From assembly GCF_020194175.1 (NCBI RefSeq), contig NZ_JADYVX010000010.1, forward strand, positions 124,001 through 188,000: a stretch of 64,000 nucleotides of DNA, written 5' to 3'. The DNA comes from Bradyrhizobium sp. BRP22 (GTDB lineage Bacteria; Pseudomonadota; Alphaproteobacteria; Rhizobiales; Xanthobacteraceae). The position numbers and the translations under genes were made by a program. Each line of letters opens with the position of its first letter. Position 1 is the first letter of the stretch. Shown one piece after another: positions 46,387 to 55,815 of this stretch. Below the pieces are notes generated by a model. It was not told the DNA's origin. It saw only the letters and a program-made list of their open reading frames with translations, and did not search any database.

Positions 46387-46420
46387 GCTATGGCAACGAG
46401 CGACCAGGGAGCGGCTTAGC

Positions 46421-47110
46421 TTGACGCGATTTCTGATCGTCGAAGACCATCCGCTATTTTGCGAAGCGCTTGAGCTGGCTCTGCGCATGGCGGTTCCGGA
46501 CGCCGATATTCTTCAGGCGACTTCGATCGATGAAGCGATCGACTTGCTGTCGTCGTCCGTCGATGGCATTGACCTGATCCTTCTCGATCTGTCGACGCCG
46601 GGTACGACAGGATTGTCCGGCATCATCCGCATTCGCAAAGCGTTTCCCCGCAATCCGGTCGTCGTCGTTTCAGCGCACCAGGATCCACAAATCGTGGCCA
46701 GCGCGCTCTCACTCGGCATATCCGGTTACATACCGAAATCGTCATCGAAGCAGGAACTCGCTCACTCGATAGCAGAAGCGCTGCGCGGCTCGATTTGCCT
46801 GCCGAAGAACTATCGCGCCGTGACTCGCCGGCGCCGAGGGCCTGCTCAGGAACTGCTGAAGCGTCTGCATGATCTGACGCCACAGCAGCTGCGTGTCCTC
46901 GAAATGCTGCGACGCGGTCTGCAGAACAAGCAGATCGCATACGAGCTCAATATCTCCGAGACCACGGTGAAGGTCCACGTTTCAGATATTCTACGCAAGC
47001 TCAATGTTCTCAGTCGCACCAGGGTTATCGTCGAAATGTCCAAGATTGATTTCGCGAACCTGGCCGCCAACAAGGCGGTCACCGATCGCAGTGAAAGCGA
47101 TGCGCCGTAA
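46421..47110 (+). CDS. NarL/LuxR-type response regulator
   Basis: A 229-residue paralogue of the regulator at 45444 (FLIVEDHPLFCEALELALRM; LILLDLSTPG; YIPKSSSK; LTPQQLRVLEMLRRGLQNKQ; SETTVKVHVSDILRKL). TTG 46421 is the likely start, with AGGGAG nine bases upstream; there is no ATG before the receiver motif. The next gene on the opposite strand is a hybrid kinase with a FIST partner, its probable phosphodonor. Confidence 0.87.
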   Translation: MTRFLIVEDHPLFCEALELALRMAVPDADILQATSIDEAIDLLSSSVDGIDLILLDLSTPGTTGLSGIIRIRKAFPRNPVVVVSAHQDPQIVASALSLGISGYIPKSSSKQELAHSIAEALRGSICLPKNYRAVTRRRRGPAQELLKRLHDLTPQQLRVLEMLRRGLQNKQIAYELNISETTVKVHVSDILRKLNVLSRTRVIVEMSKIDFANLAANKAVTDRSESDAP

Positions 47111-47123
47111 TCGGTCAACCGGG

Positions 47124-48479
47124 CTATGTGAGCAGGAATGAAAGCAGAGCCCGCATTTCCGCCGGCTTTACCGGCTTCTTTATCACCTCGAGCCCGTAGA
47201 AACTCGCTTCCTTTGCAGCCTTTTCGGAGTAGTCCGCGGTGATGATCATCGCGGGAACGTCCTTCTTCATCGACTGCCTGATCTCCCGAACGGCCATCAG
47301 CCCGCTCTCGCCATGATCCAGGTGAAGATCCGCGACGATCGTATCCGGCGCTCCCCCTAACTCGCTGAGGCGCTGCAGGGCGTCTGTCGTCGACCGTGTT
47401 GTCGCGACGTCGCACCCCCACCCTTCCAACAAAGCGGCCATCGCCTCCGCACCTGATGGATCGTTCTCGATCAACAGGATCTTGGCTCCCTCCAATCCGC
47501 CATATCGACGATCGACGAGCTGAACCTCGTGCGATTCATCAACGACACTAGCGGAATCAGCCAGAGGCAATTCCAGGAAGAAGGTCGAACCCCGGCTCAC
47601 TTCCGACGAGATTCGGACTTCATGGCCGAGGGCCGTTGCGAAGCGACGGACGATCGAGAGACCGAGCCCGAAGCCGGCCTGATCGTTGGCGCCCACGTCG
47701 CCGCGCTGGAACTCTCTGAATATTGCCTCCTGCTGCGCCTTGGGAATTCCCGGTCCCGTATCGGACACCTGGATGCAGACACGGTCGCCGCGTCGCCTGC
47801 ATCCCATCACGACACCGCCGGCCCTGGTATATCGCAGCGCATTCGCCAACAAGTTCTGCAGGATGCGCCTGAGCATCATCGAATCCGAGGCAACAGCGAG
47901 CGACGAAGGACAAATCCGCAGCGAAAGACCTTGCTTCTCGGCAATCGGCTCGAACTCGCTGCGAAGCTGCTCAAACGGAAGGGCGACAGCAATCGGCCGC
48001 ACCTCCGGTCGCAGCGCGCCGGCGTCCAACTTCGCCATTTCCAGCAGCGAACGCAGCAAATCCTCGAGGGTTATCAGCGATCGATCGACCTGCTCCACAA
48101 GCAACATTCCGTCCTTGGCCTCCATCAGCTCCGCAAGCGCCGATAGCGTCAGCCGGGCAGCGTTCAGCGGCTGCAATAGGTCGTGAGTGACGGAGATCAA
48201 CACCGACGATTTCAAGGAACTTGCCGCTTCGGCCTTTTGTTTGGCGCGATACAGGCTTTCGTTGGTTTTCTCGATGGAGTGCAGCGCATCCCGTAGCTGT
48301 TGGGTCCGTTCACGAACCTGATGGTCCAATGCGATAGCCGTCTCGAATAACGAGAACGCGTTGAACTGCTGATCCATTGAACGCTCGACGCGAGACATCA
48401 ACGCCGCGTTGATCTTCCTGAGCTTCGCGGTCTCACGTTGAGACTCTTCGAGCACGCTGTGATTTTCCTTCGTTTCCAT
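47124..48479 (-). CDS. Hybrid sensor histidine kinase with C-terminal receiver
   Basis: A 451-residue soluble kinase: N-terminal coiled coil (about residues 1-110, KLRKINAALMSRVERSMDQQ), HisKA with VLISVTHDLLQPLNAARL, ATPase domain (NLLANALRYT, VSDTGPGIPKAQQ, GFGLGLSIV) and a C-terminal receiver (ILLIENDPSGAE, IVADLHLDHGESG, IKKPVKP). No membrane helix, so the signal comes from a partner: its ATG overlaps the stop of the FIST gene (TGATG). The layout matches Pseudomonas NahK/ErcS' with NosP. It may phosphorylate the two NarL regulators alongside. Confidence 0.9.
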   Translation of the reverse strand: METKENHSVLEESQRETAKLRKINAALMSRVERSMDQQFNAFSLFETAIALDHQVRERTQQLRDALHSIEKTNESLYRAKQKAEAASSLKSSVLISVTHDLLQPLNAARLTLSALAELMEAKDGMLLVEQVDRSLITLEDLLRSLLEMAKLDAGALRPEVRPIAVALPFEQLRSEFEPIAEKQGLSLRICPSSLAVASDSMMLRRILQNLLANALRYTRAGGVVMGCRRRGDRVCIQVSDTGPGIPKAQQEAIFREFQRGDVGANDQAGFGLGLSIVRRFATALGHEVRISSEVSRGSTFFLELPLADSASVVDESHEVQLVDRRYGGLEGAKILLIENDPSGAEAMAALLEGWGCDVATTRSTTDALQRLSELGGAPDTIVADLHLDHGESGLMAVREIRQSMKKDVPAMIITADYSEKAAKEASFYGLEVIKKPVKPAEMRALLSFLLT

Positions 48480-49645
48480 CAGACTGGCCGCCTGCCTATG
48501 GCCACCCCGGTAAACGTCTGGTTGACATGCATCGAACCATACTGTTCGCCGTAGGTATGGAAGCCGATAACGCCATTCAGGCGGTAAAGCTCCGACATAT
48601 CTCGCGCCAGTTGATGCTGTTCGGCATCCAGGCGGCGCAAGATGCATTCGAACCCGATATAGAGAGAAACGTCGCCTATCTCATTGCGTGCCTTGGAGAA
48701 GGCGTCCAGCGTCGCATCGACCAGGCTTTGCGACGTCGCTGCAGTCAGGACCATGCCTTCGTCGATCGCGCAAAAGAAACGCAATGATCCATCGGGATCC
48801 ACGCGCTGAATCGATCGTGCATAGTATGCGCCACCAACCCGTACCAGCACCGGATGGGACGCAAATGAAAACGGATCCAGCTTGTTGTCCACGATTCCGA
48901 CGGCGCGCGAATATTCTTCTGACGCGGGTTCGGCGTTCAATTCCTTGACCACCCGCTGCTCGATGTCGGCATCCGTTACGACCATCTTCTTCGAAGAAGG
49001 CACGAAATTGTCACACTTGAATACGTGAAACGGCAGCGATGTGTTGAGCAGTATCAAGAGCGCAGCGTCGGTGTGAGCCTCGCCATCGAAAAACACCCAG
49101 GTCTTTTCGAAGCGCAAACCATCCCCTGCCGATCCCCCGACGATCGGAATACTGTCGAGCGACGCGTAGATGGCGGACATGACGGCTTCTTCGCGCCGGC
49201 ACATGCCGTCGATCAACACCAGCCCGAACGAACGGCTGCCGTCGACCTCAGTCTCGCCCCGAAGCAATTCCTGTCGAAGCTCGCTCCCGATCCTCCGACC
49301 ATCCTCGACGCGAAAATTTCTAAGGTTGAGAATTGGGCGAGCAACGACACGGAAATCGCGCTTACTGAACGCCAAGGCGACGACGCTGTTTTCATCCCAC
49401 CCATCGGGCGCTAACTCGCCAGCGGTCGTGCAGCCGTATACCGGCGCATCCGCGAAGTGATTCACAATCTCCGCCACAAAGAGATGTGGATCATAGTACG
49501 GCGAGACAAAGACCAGGACCATGGCAAGATCGTCAGAGGGCAACTGGCCGGCGATTTCAGCCGCGGCCTCATTCGGGGTCCGCGCTTTCGCCTTGACGGC
49601 CGCCACACCATATGTACCGCCAAACCGAATATCGGTTTGCTCCAC
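48479..49645 (-). CDS. FIST-domain signal protein (NosP-like)
   Basis: A 388-residue cytosolic protein with FIST N-terminal (VLVFVSPYYD, YGCTTAGELAPDGWDENSV) and FIST C-terminal parts (GFECILRRLDAEQHQLARDM, GVIGFHTYGEQYGSMHVNQT). FIST proteins of this group (NosP) bind haem and sense nitric oxide or other small ligands and control the co-encoded hybrid kinase. GTG 49645 follows GGGAGGGAG. First gene of the FIST-kinase unit, oriented toward the regulators. Confidence 0.88.
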   Translation of the reverse strand: MEQTDIRFGGTYGVAAVKAKARTPNEAAAEIAGQLPSDDLAMVLVFVSPYYDPHLFVAEIVNHFADAPVYGCTTAGELAPDGWDENSVVALAFSKRDFRVVARPILNLRNFRVEDGRRIGSELRQELLRGETEVDGSRSFGLVLIDGMCRREEAVMSAIYASLDSIPIVGGSAGDGLRFEKTWVFFDGEAHTDAALLILLNTSLPFHVFKCDNFVPSSKKMVVTDADIEQRVVKELNAEPASEEYSRAVGIVDNKLDPFSFASHPVLVRVGGAYYARSIQRVDPDGSLRFFCAIDEGMVLTAATSQSLVDATLDAFSKARNEIGDVSLYIGFECILRRLDAEQHQLARDMSELYRLNGVIGFHTYGEQYGSMHVNQTFTGVAIGRRPV

Positions 49646-50189
49646 TGGTCTCCCTCCCGATCGTCACCCGGTCTAACGCCAAGTCGTTTGAAGATTAGAT
49701 GCATTTTCTGTTCGGCGCAAACCGTCATCCAGCTCAGCGCTGTATGCTGCACTCGATCCAGTCGGACCAATATGAAACATGCTTGTCGGCCGGGAGGGAG
49801 GTCTGTTGTCCCGACAGATTGTTTTCGCCCGGAGTGGCTGTTACTTGAGACTGAGTACGCCGACCGCACCAGTTTCGCACCAGAAACGACGTCACCGAAA
49901 CCCGACAAAGGCGACCGAGCGAAGACGAAAATACAGCAAAGTCAGCGGACGCGACCGATATCCTCCCGCTCATAACGGTTCTGGCTGCAGGTTCGATTCA
50001 GGCTAAACGAGCAGCAGATCGATAGCTGGTCATAGTCCCTTGCGGAGGGTGCCCGATTCTCGCCCCAGTATCTGCGACATGTCAAAGAGTTTGAAGTAAT
50101 CCTTCTGAGCAGCGGATACTGGTGCGCGAAGCCCTTCCCAGCTCCATCCTCTTTCTTCGCCGCGGCATCCAATTGCACGAGCCGCTCGT
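49646..50189. other. Gap between FIST gene and recombinase remnant
   Basis: About 540 bases. No convincing gene on either strand; frames on both strands are short or overlap without family features. It contains the FIST promoter on the left and may contain eroded parts of the element whose recombinase remnant begins at about 50190. Confidence 0.4.
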
Positions 50190-51300
50190 AGCGGCCGTTC
50201 CTCTTGACATACGGATACGCCGCGGTCGCCGGAAGGAGCGGCGAACGAGTCATCGTCGAGGCCAAGGCGGAGGTGATACGGCGCATCTTCCAGGAATACG
50301 TGGATGGTCGGACGCCTCGCGAAATCGCGCACGATCTCAATAAGGAGAGGGTATCACCTCCGCGGGGGCGGGCATGGAATGCCTCAACTATCAATGGCAA
50401 TCTCGAGAGGGGTGCTGGCATTCTGCAGAACGAGCTTTATGTAAGGCGCCTCGTCTGGAACAAAGTCAGAATGGTGAAAGATCCCGACTCGGGAAAGCGC
50501 CTGTCACGACCAAATCCTAAGAGTGACTGGCAGGTGGCTGAAGTGCCGCATCTTGCAATTGTTAATCGAGAGCTATTCACAGCTGCTCAGCAACGCAAAG
50601 AGGAGCGCAGTCACACCCATCCCAGCCATCAACGCCGGCCTCGTCGGATGCTATCTGGCCTGCTCCGTTGCGGCTCGGCATGGCAACCAATGGGCGCGAC
50701 AAATCAGGACGTGTTCGCATTCGCTGCTCGGCGGCGACGGAGAGCGGCACGTGTCCGGACGCCAAGGCCTTTTATTTAGACACTGTCGAGAGCGCGGTCC
50801 TCAACCGGCCAAAGGCCGAATTGCGCGCGCCGAAGGTTATCTCAGAATACGTACGCACGTATCTCGAGGAGCGGAAGCGCCTCGCAGCCACATCACATGC
50901 AAAACGGCAGCGCCTTGAGCAGCAGCTTGGGCAATTAAACCGGGAAATCGAACGATTGGTGGATGCGATCGCGAAAGGACATGGCGATCCATCCGTTCTC
51001 GGACCGCGATCGACTACCTTAGATGCCGAACGAAAGCGGATATCTGAGAGTTGCAGAGTGACCGCCCGCCCCGAAGGAAGTCGCGCTGCATCCGGCCATC
51101 CTCAAACGAGGAGCAACTCGGTCGGCTTGAAGAAGCACTGGCTAAAGGTGTCAGTGCGGGCGACGGAGAGGCCCCAGAAGCCATCAGAGACCTGGTCGAG
51201 ACGGTCACTGTGTTCCCCGATCCAGGACGCCCAGGTGGTGTAGCCGTGGAGATAGCAGGCCGGCTAAAACGCCCTGCTCGGGGAAAAGGCCTATCCAAAC
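50190..51300 (+). pseudogene. Serine recombinase remnant
   Basis: From about 50195 the plus strand encodes the middle of a large serine recombinase (TYGYAAVAGRSGER, EAEVIRRIF-like KAEVIRRIFQEYVDGRTPRE, WNASTINGNLERGAGILQNELY, RLVWNKVRMVKDPDSGKRLS). The zinc-ribbon and coiled-coil parts continue in a second frame (RIRCSAATESGTCPDAKAFY, LEQQLGQLNREIERLVDAIA) and the C-terminus in a third (RLEEALAKGVSAGDGEAPEA, VEIAGRLKRPARG). The N-terminal catalytic domain with the active Ser is missing, and at least two frameshifts occur. It ends 26 bases from the 3' end of a tRNA-Met gene, a typical attachment place. Confidence 0.8.
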
Positions 51301-51325
51301 CACGTCAAAGGAGTGTGGGGAAAGG

Positions 51326-51402
51326 TGGTAGCGGGGGAGGGACTCGAACCCCCGACCCCAGGATTATGATTCCCGTGCTCTAACCAGCTGAGCTACCCCG
51401 CC
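51326..51402 (-). tRNA. tRNA-Met (anticodon CAT)
   Basis: A 77-base cloverleaf: acceptor GGCGGGG/CCCCGCT, D arm GCTC/GAGC, anticodon stem CGGGA/TCCTG with loop ATCATAA (anticodon CAT), T arm with GGTTCGAGTC-type loop, and an encoded CCA at 51326-51328. The anticodon fits elongator Met; a lysidine-modified Ile tRNA is the alternative. Its 3' end faces the recombinase remnant. Confidence 0.93.
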
Positions 51403-51530
51403 ACGGTAGCGCCGTTGCGGCATGGGAATGCCGCGGCGCGAATGCGCGGCATATAAGGAGTGGGCAGACGGCCTGTCAAGCAAAGCAGGCCGGCGGCCGA
51501 TTCTTCTGCCAAGTGGCTGCAAAACGGCCG

Positions 51531-51890
51531 CTATTTTGGCCGGACGGAGGGATCGCCGCCGGGGCTGCCGGGTGGCGGGATCACCGGGGTATTGCCGCCA
51601 TTGGGCGGCGGCGCGTGCATTTCCGGATCGACGCCCGCGGGCGGGCACAACACGCCGTCGGAACGTGAAAGCCTTTCGCCGAGCGGCTCGGATCGCTGGC
51701 CGGTGGTCGTGTCCGGAGCCGCGTTGGGGTTCGCCGGGCGTTGCATCGGGGTGCAATTCTCGCCGCGCTGCGGCTGGGGCGGCGCGGTTTGCGGCGGGGG
51801 CGTCGTCGGCGCAGGCGGGGCCTGCGCGACCGCCGCCCCGGACATCGCCATCAGCATACCGAAAAAGAGAAGTGACTGGTTCATCCGCAT
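51531..51890 (-). CDS. Exported proline-rich hypothetical protein
   Basis: A 119-residue protein with a signal peptide (cleavage after AAVAQA) and a Pro/Gly/Asn-rich mature part that ends GNTPVIPPPGSPGGDPSVRP. Two cysteines (NCTPMQ and VLCPPAGVDPEM) are present. No catalytic family; similar small exported proteins are, to my knowledge, common in Bradyrhizobium. A second in-frame ATG is at 51884. It is downstream of the methyltransferase gene on the same strand. Confidence 0.7.
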   Translation of the reverse strand: MRMNQSLLFFGMLMAMSGAAVAQAPPAPTTPPPQTAPPQPQRGENCTPMQRPANPNAAPDTTTGQRSEPLGERLSRSDGVLCPPAGVDPEMHAPPPNGGNTPVIPPPGSPGGDPSVRPK

Positions 51891-51942
51891 GCAAAGAAAA
51901 CGGCGGGCGGGCGCGGTGGTTCCGAACCAACCAAAAACACGT

Positions 51943-52581
51943 TCACGATTTACGGAAGCGGATCAGTGAAAAGTGCCCCATCGGCGGCATCGGGCGCCGC
52001 TCAGCGAGGGTGACGCCGCCATGCTTCTTGGCCCAATCGGCGAGTCGCGCCCATGGAAATTCCGGTCGCCAGCCGAGCCTTCGCGCAAGCGGCGCAAAGG
52101 CCAGTTCGAACAGGCGCCGCGGCCCGCTTTCAGCGCCGATATGATTGACCAGGATCAGTTCACCGCCGGGTTTCAGAACGCGGATGAAATCATCCAGCGT
52201 CGCCTCGGGATCCGGCACCGCCGTGATGACATATTGCGCAACGACCGCATCGAAGAATGCATCCGGGAACGCCAGGTTCTTGGCATCCATCACCGCCAGC
52301 ATCTCGACATTGGTCAAGCCCAGCGCACGCACGCGCTGCTGCGCCCGCCGCAACATCGGCTCGGAAATATCGACGCCGCAAAGTCTGGTGCTGCGTGAAT
52401 AGTCCGCCAACGACAGTCCGGTGCCGACGCCGACATCGAGCACGCGGCCGCCGATCCGGTCGGCCTCCGCGATCGTCGATTGCCGGCCCTGATCGAACAC
52501 CTTGCCGAACACGAAATCGTAGATCGGCGCCCAGCGCCCATAGGCCTTTTCGACCCCCTCGCGGTCGATATCCCCAGCCAT
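51943..52581 (-). CDS. Class I SAM-dependent methyltransferase, PmtA-like
   Basis: A 212-residue methyltransferase with the SAM motif VLDVGVGTGLSL (motif I), GVDISEPML (motif II), YVITAVPDPE and LKPGGELILVNHI (post I/III). Size and C-terminal part (FSLIRFRK) resemble phosphatidylethanolamine N-methyltransferases of the rhizobial PmtA type. ATG 52581 begins the conserved domain; the frame runs open to 52962 through the 3' end of mnmA. It starts 20 bases after the mnmA stop. Confidence 0.8.
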   Translation of the reverse strand: MAGDIDREGVEKAYGRWAPIYDFVFGKVFDQGRQSTIAEADRIGGRVLDVGVGTGLSLADYSRSTRLCGVDISEPMLRRAQQRVRALGLTNVEMLAVMDAKNLAFPDAFFDAVVAQYVITAVPDPEATLDDFIRVLKPGGELILVNHIGAESGPRRLFELAFAPLARRLGWRPEFPWARLADWAKKHGGVTLAERRPMPPMGHFSLIRFRKS

Positions 52582-52600
52582 CCCCTGCCCCGAATTTATG

Positions 52601-53791
52601 TCAGCGCACAGCCTCGGCAAGCGGCGGTGCCGCCGCCGCGACCTTCTTCGCGGCCGCGCTCTTGATGAATCCGCCGCCGAGCACGCGCGCCTGGCCTGAC
52701 GGCGCGTCGTAGAACACGCAAGCCTGGCCGGGCGATACGCCCTCTTCGCCGGCGACCAGTTCGACCTCGTAGCCGCGATCGGTCCTGCGCAGGAACGCCG
52801 GCTGCGGCGCACGCGTCGAGCGCACGCGCACGAACATCTCCATGCCATCGCCGATGACGCCATCGAGCGCGCCATCGCCGATCCAATTGACGTCGCGCAA
52901 GAGAATGCGGTCCATACGCAGCGCTTCGCGCGGGCCGACCACGACGCGGCGGCTCGCCGCATCCAGCCTCACGACATAGAGCGGCGCCCCGGTCGCGATC
53001 CCCAGCCCCTTGCGCTGGCCTACGGTGAAATGAACGATGCCCTGATGCTGGCCGATCACCTTGCCGTCGAGATCGACGATGTCGCCGGGCGCGACCGCGT
53101 TCGGCTTCAGACGGCTGACGATGTCGGTGTAGCGGCCGGTCGGCACGAAGCAGATGTCCTGGCTGTCCTGCTTGTCGGCGATCTCAAGGTCGAAGCGGCG
53201 CGCGAGTTCGCGAACCTGCGGCTTGGTCATGTCGCCGAGCGGAAAGCGCAAATAGTCGAGTTGCTCGCGCGTGGTCGCGAACAGGAAATAGCTCTGGTCG
53301 CGATCGGCATCGGCGGCGCACACCATCGCCCGCGATCCGTCGGCGAGGCGGCGCGAGGCGACATAATGTCCGGTCGCGAGCACGGCGGCACCGAGCTCGC
53401 GCGCGGTCGCGAGCAGATCGCGGAACTTGATCGCGCGATTGCACTCGATGCACGGCACCGGCGTCTCGCCGAGCGCATAACTGTCGGCGAAATTGTCGAT
53501 CACCGATTCGCGGAAACGGCTCTCATAGTCGAGCACATAGTGCGGAATGCCGATCCGCTGGGCGACATTGCGGGCGTCGTGGATATCCCGGCCGGCGCAG
53601 CAGGCGCCCTTGCGATGGGTCGCAGCGCCATGGTCGTAAAGCTGCAGCGTGATCCCGACCACGTCATAGCCTTCCGACTTCAAGAGCGCAGCCGTCACCG
53701 ATGAGTCCACGCCGCCGGACATGGCGACCACGACCCTGGTGTCCTCGGGACGGCCTTCGAGATCGAGACTGTTGCGCATGAAAGAGGTCAT
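52601..53791 (-). CDS. mnmA: tRNA-specific 2-thiouridylase MnmA
   Basis: A 396-residue enzyme of tRNA wobble U34 2-thiolation. The PP-loop [18 protein letters not shown] binds ATP; catalytic Cys in [13 protein letters not shown] and the second in [11 protein letters not shown] form the persulfide pair; the C-terminal part is the usual beta-barrel ([20 protein letters not shown]). Length agrees with the family. ATG 53791; another in-frame ATG four codons later. It precedes the methyltransferase gene on the same strand. Confidence 0.94.
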   Translation of the reverse strand: MTSFMRNSLDLEGRPEDTRVVVAMSGGVDSSVTAALLKSEGYDVVGITLQLYDHGAATHRKGACCAGRDIHDARNVAQRIGIPHYVLDYESRFRESVIDNFADSYALGETPVPCIECNRAIKFRDLLATARELGAAVLATGHYVASRRLADGSRAMVCAADADRDQSYFLFATTREQLDYLRFPLGDMTKPQVRELARRFDLEIADKQDSQDICFVPTGRYTDIVSRLKPNAVAPGDIVDLDGKVIGQHQGIVHFTVGQRKGLGIATGAPLYVVRLDAASRRVVVGPREALRMDRILLRDVNWIGDGALDGVIGDGMEMFVRVRSTRAPQPAFLRRTDRGYEVELVAGEEGVSPGQACVFYDAPSGQARVLGGGFIKSAAAKKVAAAAPPLAEAVR

Positions 53792-54064
53792 CGATTCTAT
53801 CGCGAGCAGCCTTTGCCCCCGCGACCAGCGTTAAAAGCGGACTTTGCCCAGAAGGCTTTGAAGCATCGCCGAAAAAGGCTGGTTTGCCTCGTCGGGGCGC
53901 AAGAAAAGCCACCCTTTTAATATAGGCCGTATCGCCGCGAAGCAATCAGCCGTGCTTGGCACAGATACAGACGGCAAATCTTGCCGCCGGGCAAAAAGCG
54001 AACCGCTGCGGCGTCGTTCCAAATCCGGCGATCTGCTCATAAGTCATTGTAATATAATGATATT

Positions 54065-54079
54065 TTAAGAACGACTTAA
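54065..54079 (+). promoter_or_regulatory. CtrA-type box upstream of fliK
   Basis: TTAAGAACGACTTAA, that is TTAA-N7-TTAA, the full CtrA consensus spacing. It ends two bases before the sigma-54 element and 53 bases before the fliK start. Confidence 0.6.
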
Positions 54080-54080
54080 G

Positions 54081-54096
54081 TGGCCTGCTCTTTGCT
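54081..54096 (+). promoter_or_regulatory. Sigma-54 promoter of fliK
   Basis: TGGCCTGCTCTTTGCT: the -24 GG and -12 GC elements have the exact spacing of the TGGCAC-N5-TTGCW consensus. Transcription would start about 12 bases downstream, near 54108, leaving a short leader to the GTG at 54132. FlbD, a sigma-54 activator, is encoded at 61591. Confidence 0.62.
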
Positions 54097-54131
54097 GGTG
54101 GGGAACTGAAATTCCATCCCGAGGGTCGGTC

Positions 54132-55703
54132 GTGGTCAACGTCGCGCAAGAAACACTGGCAGGCATCTCGTTTCAGGCTAATTCGCCGAGGTCGTCGACG
54201 CGGTCCGATTCCGGTCCCGCCCCCGGAAATGACAGCTTTGCCGCGCTGGTCGACAGCAACACGGCTGTCCGTGACGAACGTCCCGACGACAGTTCCCGGC
54301 CGCCGCCAGCATCGGCGCGGCGGAACGATGATCCTGCTCCGGCCGACGCCAGATCGCCGGATGACCGCCCAGGCTCCGACCGCCCCGAGCGAAACGATAC
54401 GCCCAGCGACGCCGGCTCAAGCGGCCGGGCCGACAAGTCCGATCAGGCCGGTTCGAAATCCGACACGCCGAAATCCGATTCGGCAAAGTCGTCGAAGCCG
54501 AAGGACGATGCTCCGGCCAAGGATGATGTCAAGGAGGGTGACGAGCCCAAGCAGGACGATGGCACCGCTGTCGTCACGGTGATCACCGCGGCGGTTTCCG
54601 CAGTCGTCACCGGACCAGCCAATGCGGCACCAGCAACAGCGCCTGTATCCGACACGGCCACTACTCCGCTCACGACGGCGGCCGCGGCCATCGCGGCCGT
54701 GGCCTCGGTCGCCGGCACGGCTCCGGCAGCGGCCAATGCTGCCAAGGCCGATGTTCAGGCCAATGCCCAAGCGGACGCCCAGGCCATCGCCGCCGTTTCC
54801 GATGGAGAGCAAGCAATTGCCGGGACCGCCACGACCATCGCCGTCGCTCTGCCTGCGGCGGCCGCGGCGGCGACGCCGCAGGCGAAGGCGGCAGCCCAGT
54901 CAAAGCCGACGCTGACCACGAAGGACGCCATCCCCACGTCAGGCGCGCAAGACAGCACAACGGATTCCACGCCCACCGACGCTCCGACCGGCATTGTCCC
55001 TGATATCACCCCGCCAACCGCAGCCGCCGGCAAGCAGAAAGCCGAGCACGCATTTGTCGACGCGGTGAAGGCGGATGCCTCAGGCGATTCCACGCAGACA
55101 CCAGCCGCGAACATCGCAAGCCATGCGCAAGCGGCCACGGCCCACGCGGCACAAACGCTCGCCGCCGCATCCGACAACGGTGCGCAGGCAATCGCCATGA
55201 TGCAGCCGCAGATGCCATCGACGCCAACGACGCCGTCGGCCAATCCGCAGCTGACCGTGACCGCGGCAACGACCCAGAGCAATGCGGTGCCGGTCAGCGG
55301 CTTGGCGATGGAGATCGCGGCCACGGCCAAGAGCGGCAAGAGCCGTTTCGAAATCCGCCTCGACCCGCCCGAGCTCGGACGGATCGATGTGCGGATCCAT
55401 GTCGACAACAATGGTCAGGTGACATCGCATCTGACCGTCGAGCGGCCGGAAACGCTGCAGATGTTGCGCCAGGACGCCAACCAGTTGCAGCGCGCGCTGG
55501 ACAATGCGGGTCTGTCGACCGGCAATGGCGGATTGCAGTTCAGCCTGCGCGACCAATCGTCGGGGCAGAACGGCGGCAACCAGTCCAATCCCAATGCACA
55601 TCGCCTGATCGTCAGCGAAGAAGACAGCGTGCCGGCGCCGGTCGTTGGCCGCAGCTATGGCCGCATGCTCGGCGCCAGCGGCAGTGTCGATATCAGAATC
55701 TAG
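54132..55703 (+). CDS. fliK: Flagellar hook-length control protein FliK
   Basis: A 523-residue protein. Residues 1-380 are low-complexity (Ala, Asp, Pro, Thr, Lys repeats), as usual for the molecular ruler part; residues about 400-485 form the Flg_hook domain (SRFEIRLDPPELGRIDVRIH, VERPETLQMLRQD, LQRALDNAGL). It measures hook length and switches export specificity. GTG 54132 has GAGGG upstream. Its TAG stop is part of a palindromic repeat, and flgD follows after that repeat. Confidence 0.88.
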   Translation: MVNVAQETLAGISFQANSPRSSTRSDSGPAPGNDSFAALVDSNTAVRDERPDDSSRPPPASARRNDDPAPADARSPDDRPGSDRPERNDTPSDAGSSGRADKSDQAGSKSDTPKSDSAKSSKPKDDAPAKDDVKEGDEPKQDDGTAVVTVITAAVSAVVTGPANAAPATAPVSDTATTPLTTAAAAIAAVASVAGTAPAAANAAKADVQANAQADAQAIAAVSDGEQAIAGTATTIAVALPAAAAAATPQAKAAAQSKPTLTTKDAIPTSGAQDSTTDSTPTDAPTGIVPDITPPTAAAGKQKAEHAFVDAVKADASGDSTQTPAANIASHAQAATAHAAQTLAAASDNGAQAIAMMQPQMPSTPTTPSANPQLTVTAATTQSNAVPVSGLAMEIAATAKSGKSRFEIRLDPPELGRIDVRIHVDNNGQVTSHLTVERPETLQMLRQDANQLQRALDNAGLSTGNGGLQFSLRDQSSGQNGGNQSNPNAHRLIVSEEDSVPAPVVGRSYGRMLGASGSVDIRI

Positions 55704-55800
55704 AGCATGATCCGGAAAAGTGGGAACCGGTTTTCCGAGAAGATCATGCTCAAACAAGGAGATGAGATCATGATCCGATCCAACGTGATCGGATCATGAC
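55701..55800. repeat. Intergenic palindromic repeat, copy 3 (type CATGATCCGGAAAAG)
   Basis: Begins TAGAGCATGATCCGGAAAAG, where TAG is the fliK stop codon, followed by the arm TTTTCCGAGAAGATCATGCTC and a second hairpin ATCATGATCCGATC/GATCGGATCATGA. It matches the copy at 46282 in the first half. Confidence 0.82.
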
Positions 55801-55815
55801 CTAAAGGAGACTGTC

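Larger units (their letters stand above)
46131..46420. other. Gap between two NarL-type regulator genes
   Basis: About 290 bases holding a FixK-type box (46232-46245) and a palindromic repeat (46282-46386). No gene. Confidence 0.6.
53792..54131. other. Intergenic region with fliK control sites
   Basis: About 340 bases between mnmA and fliK. The left part shows no gene. The right part holds a CtrA-type box and a sigma-54 promoter, listed separately. Confidence 0.6.
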
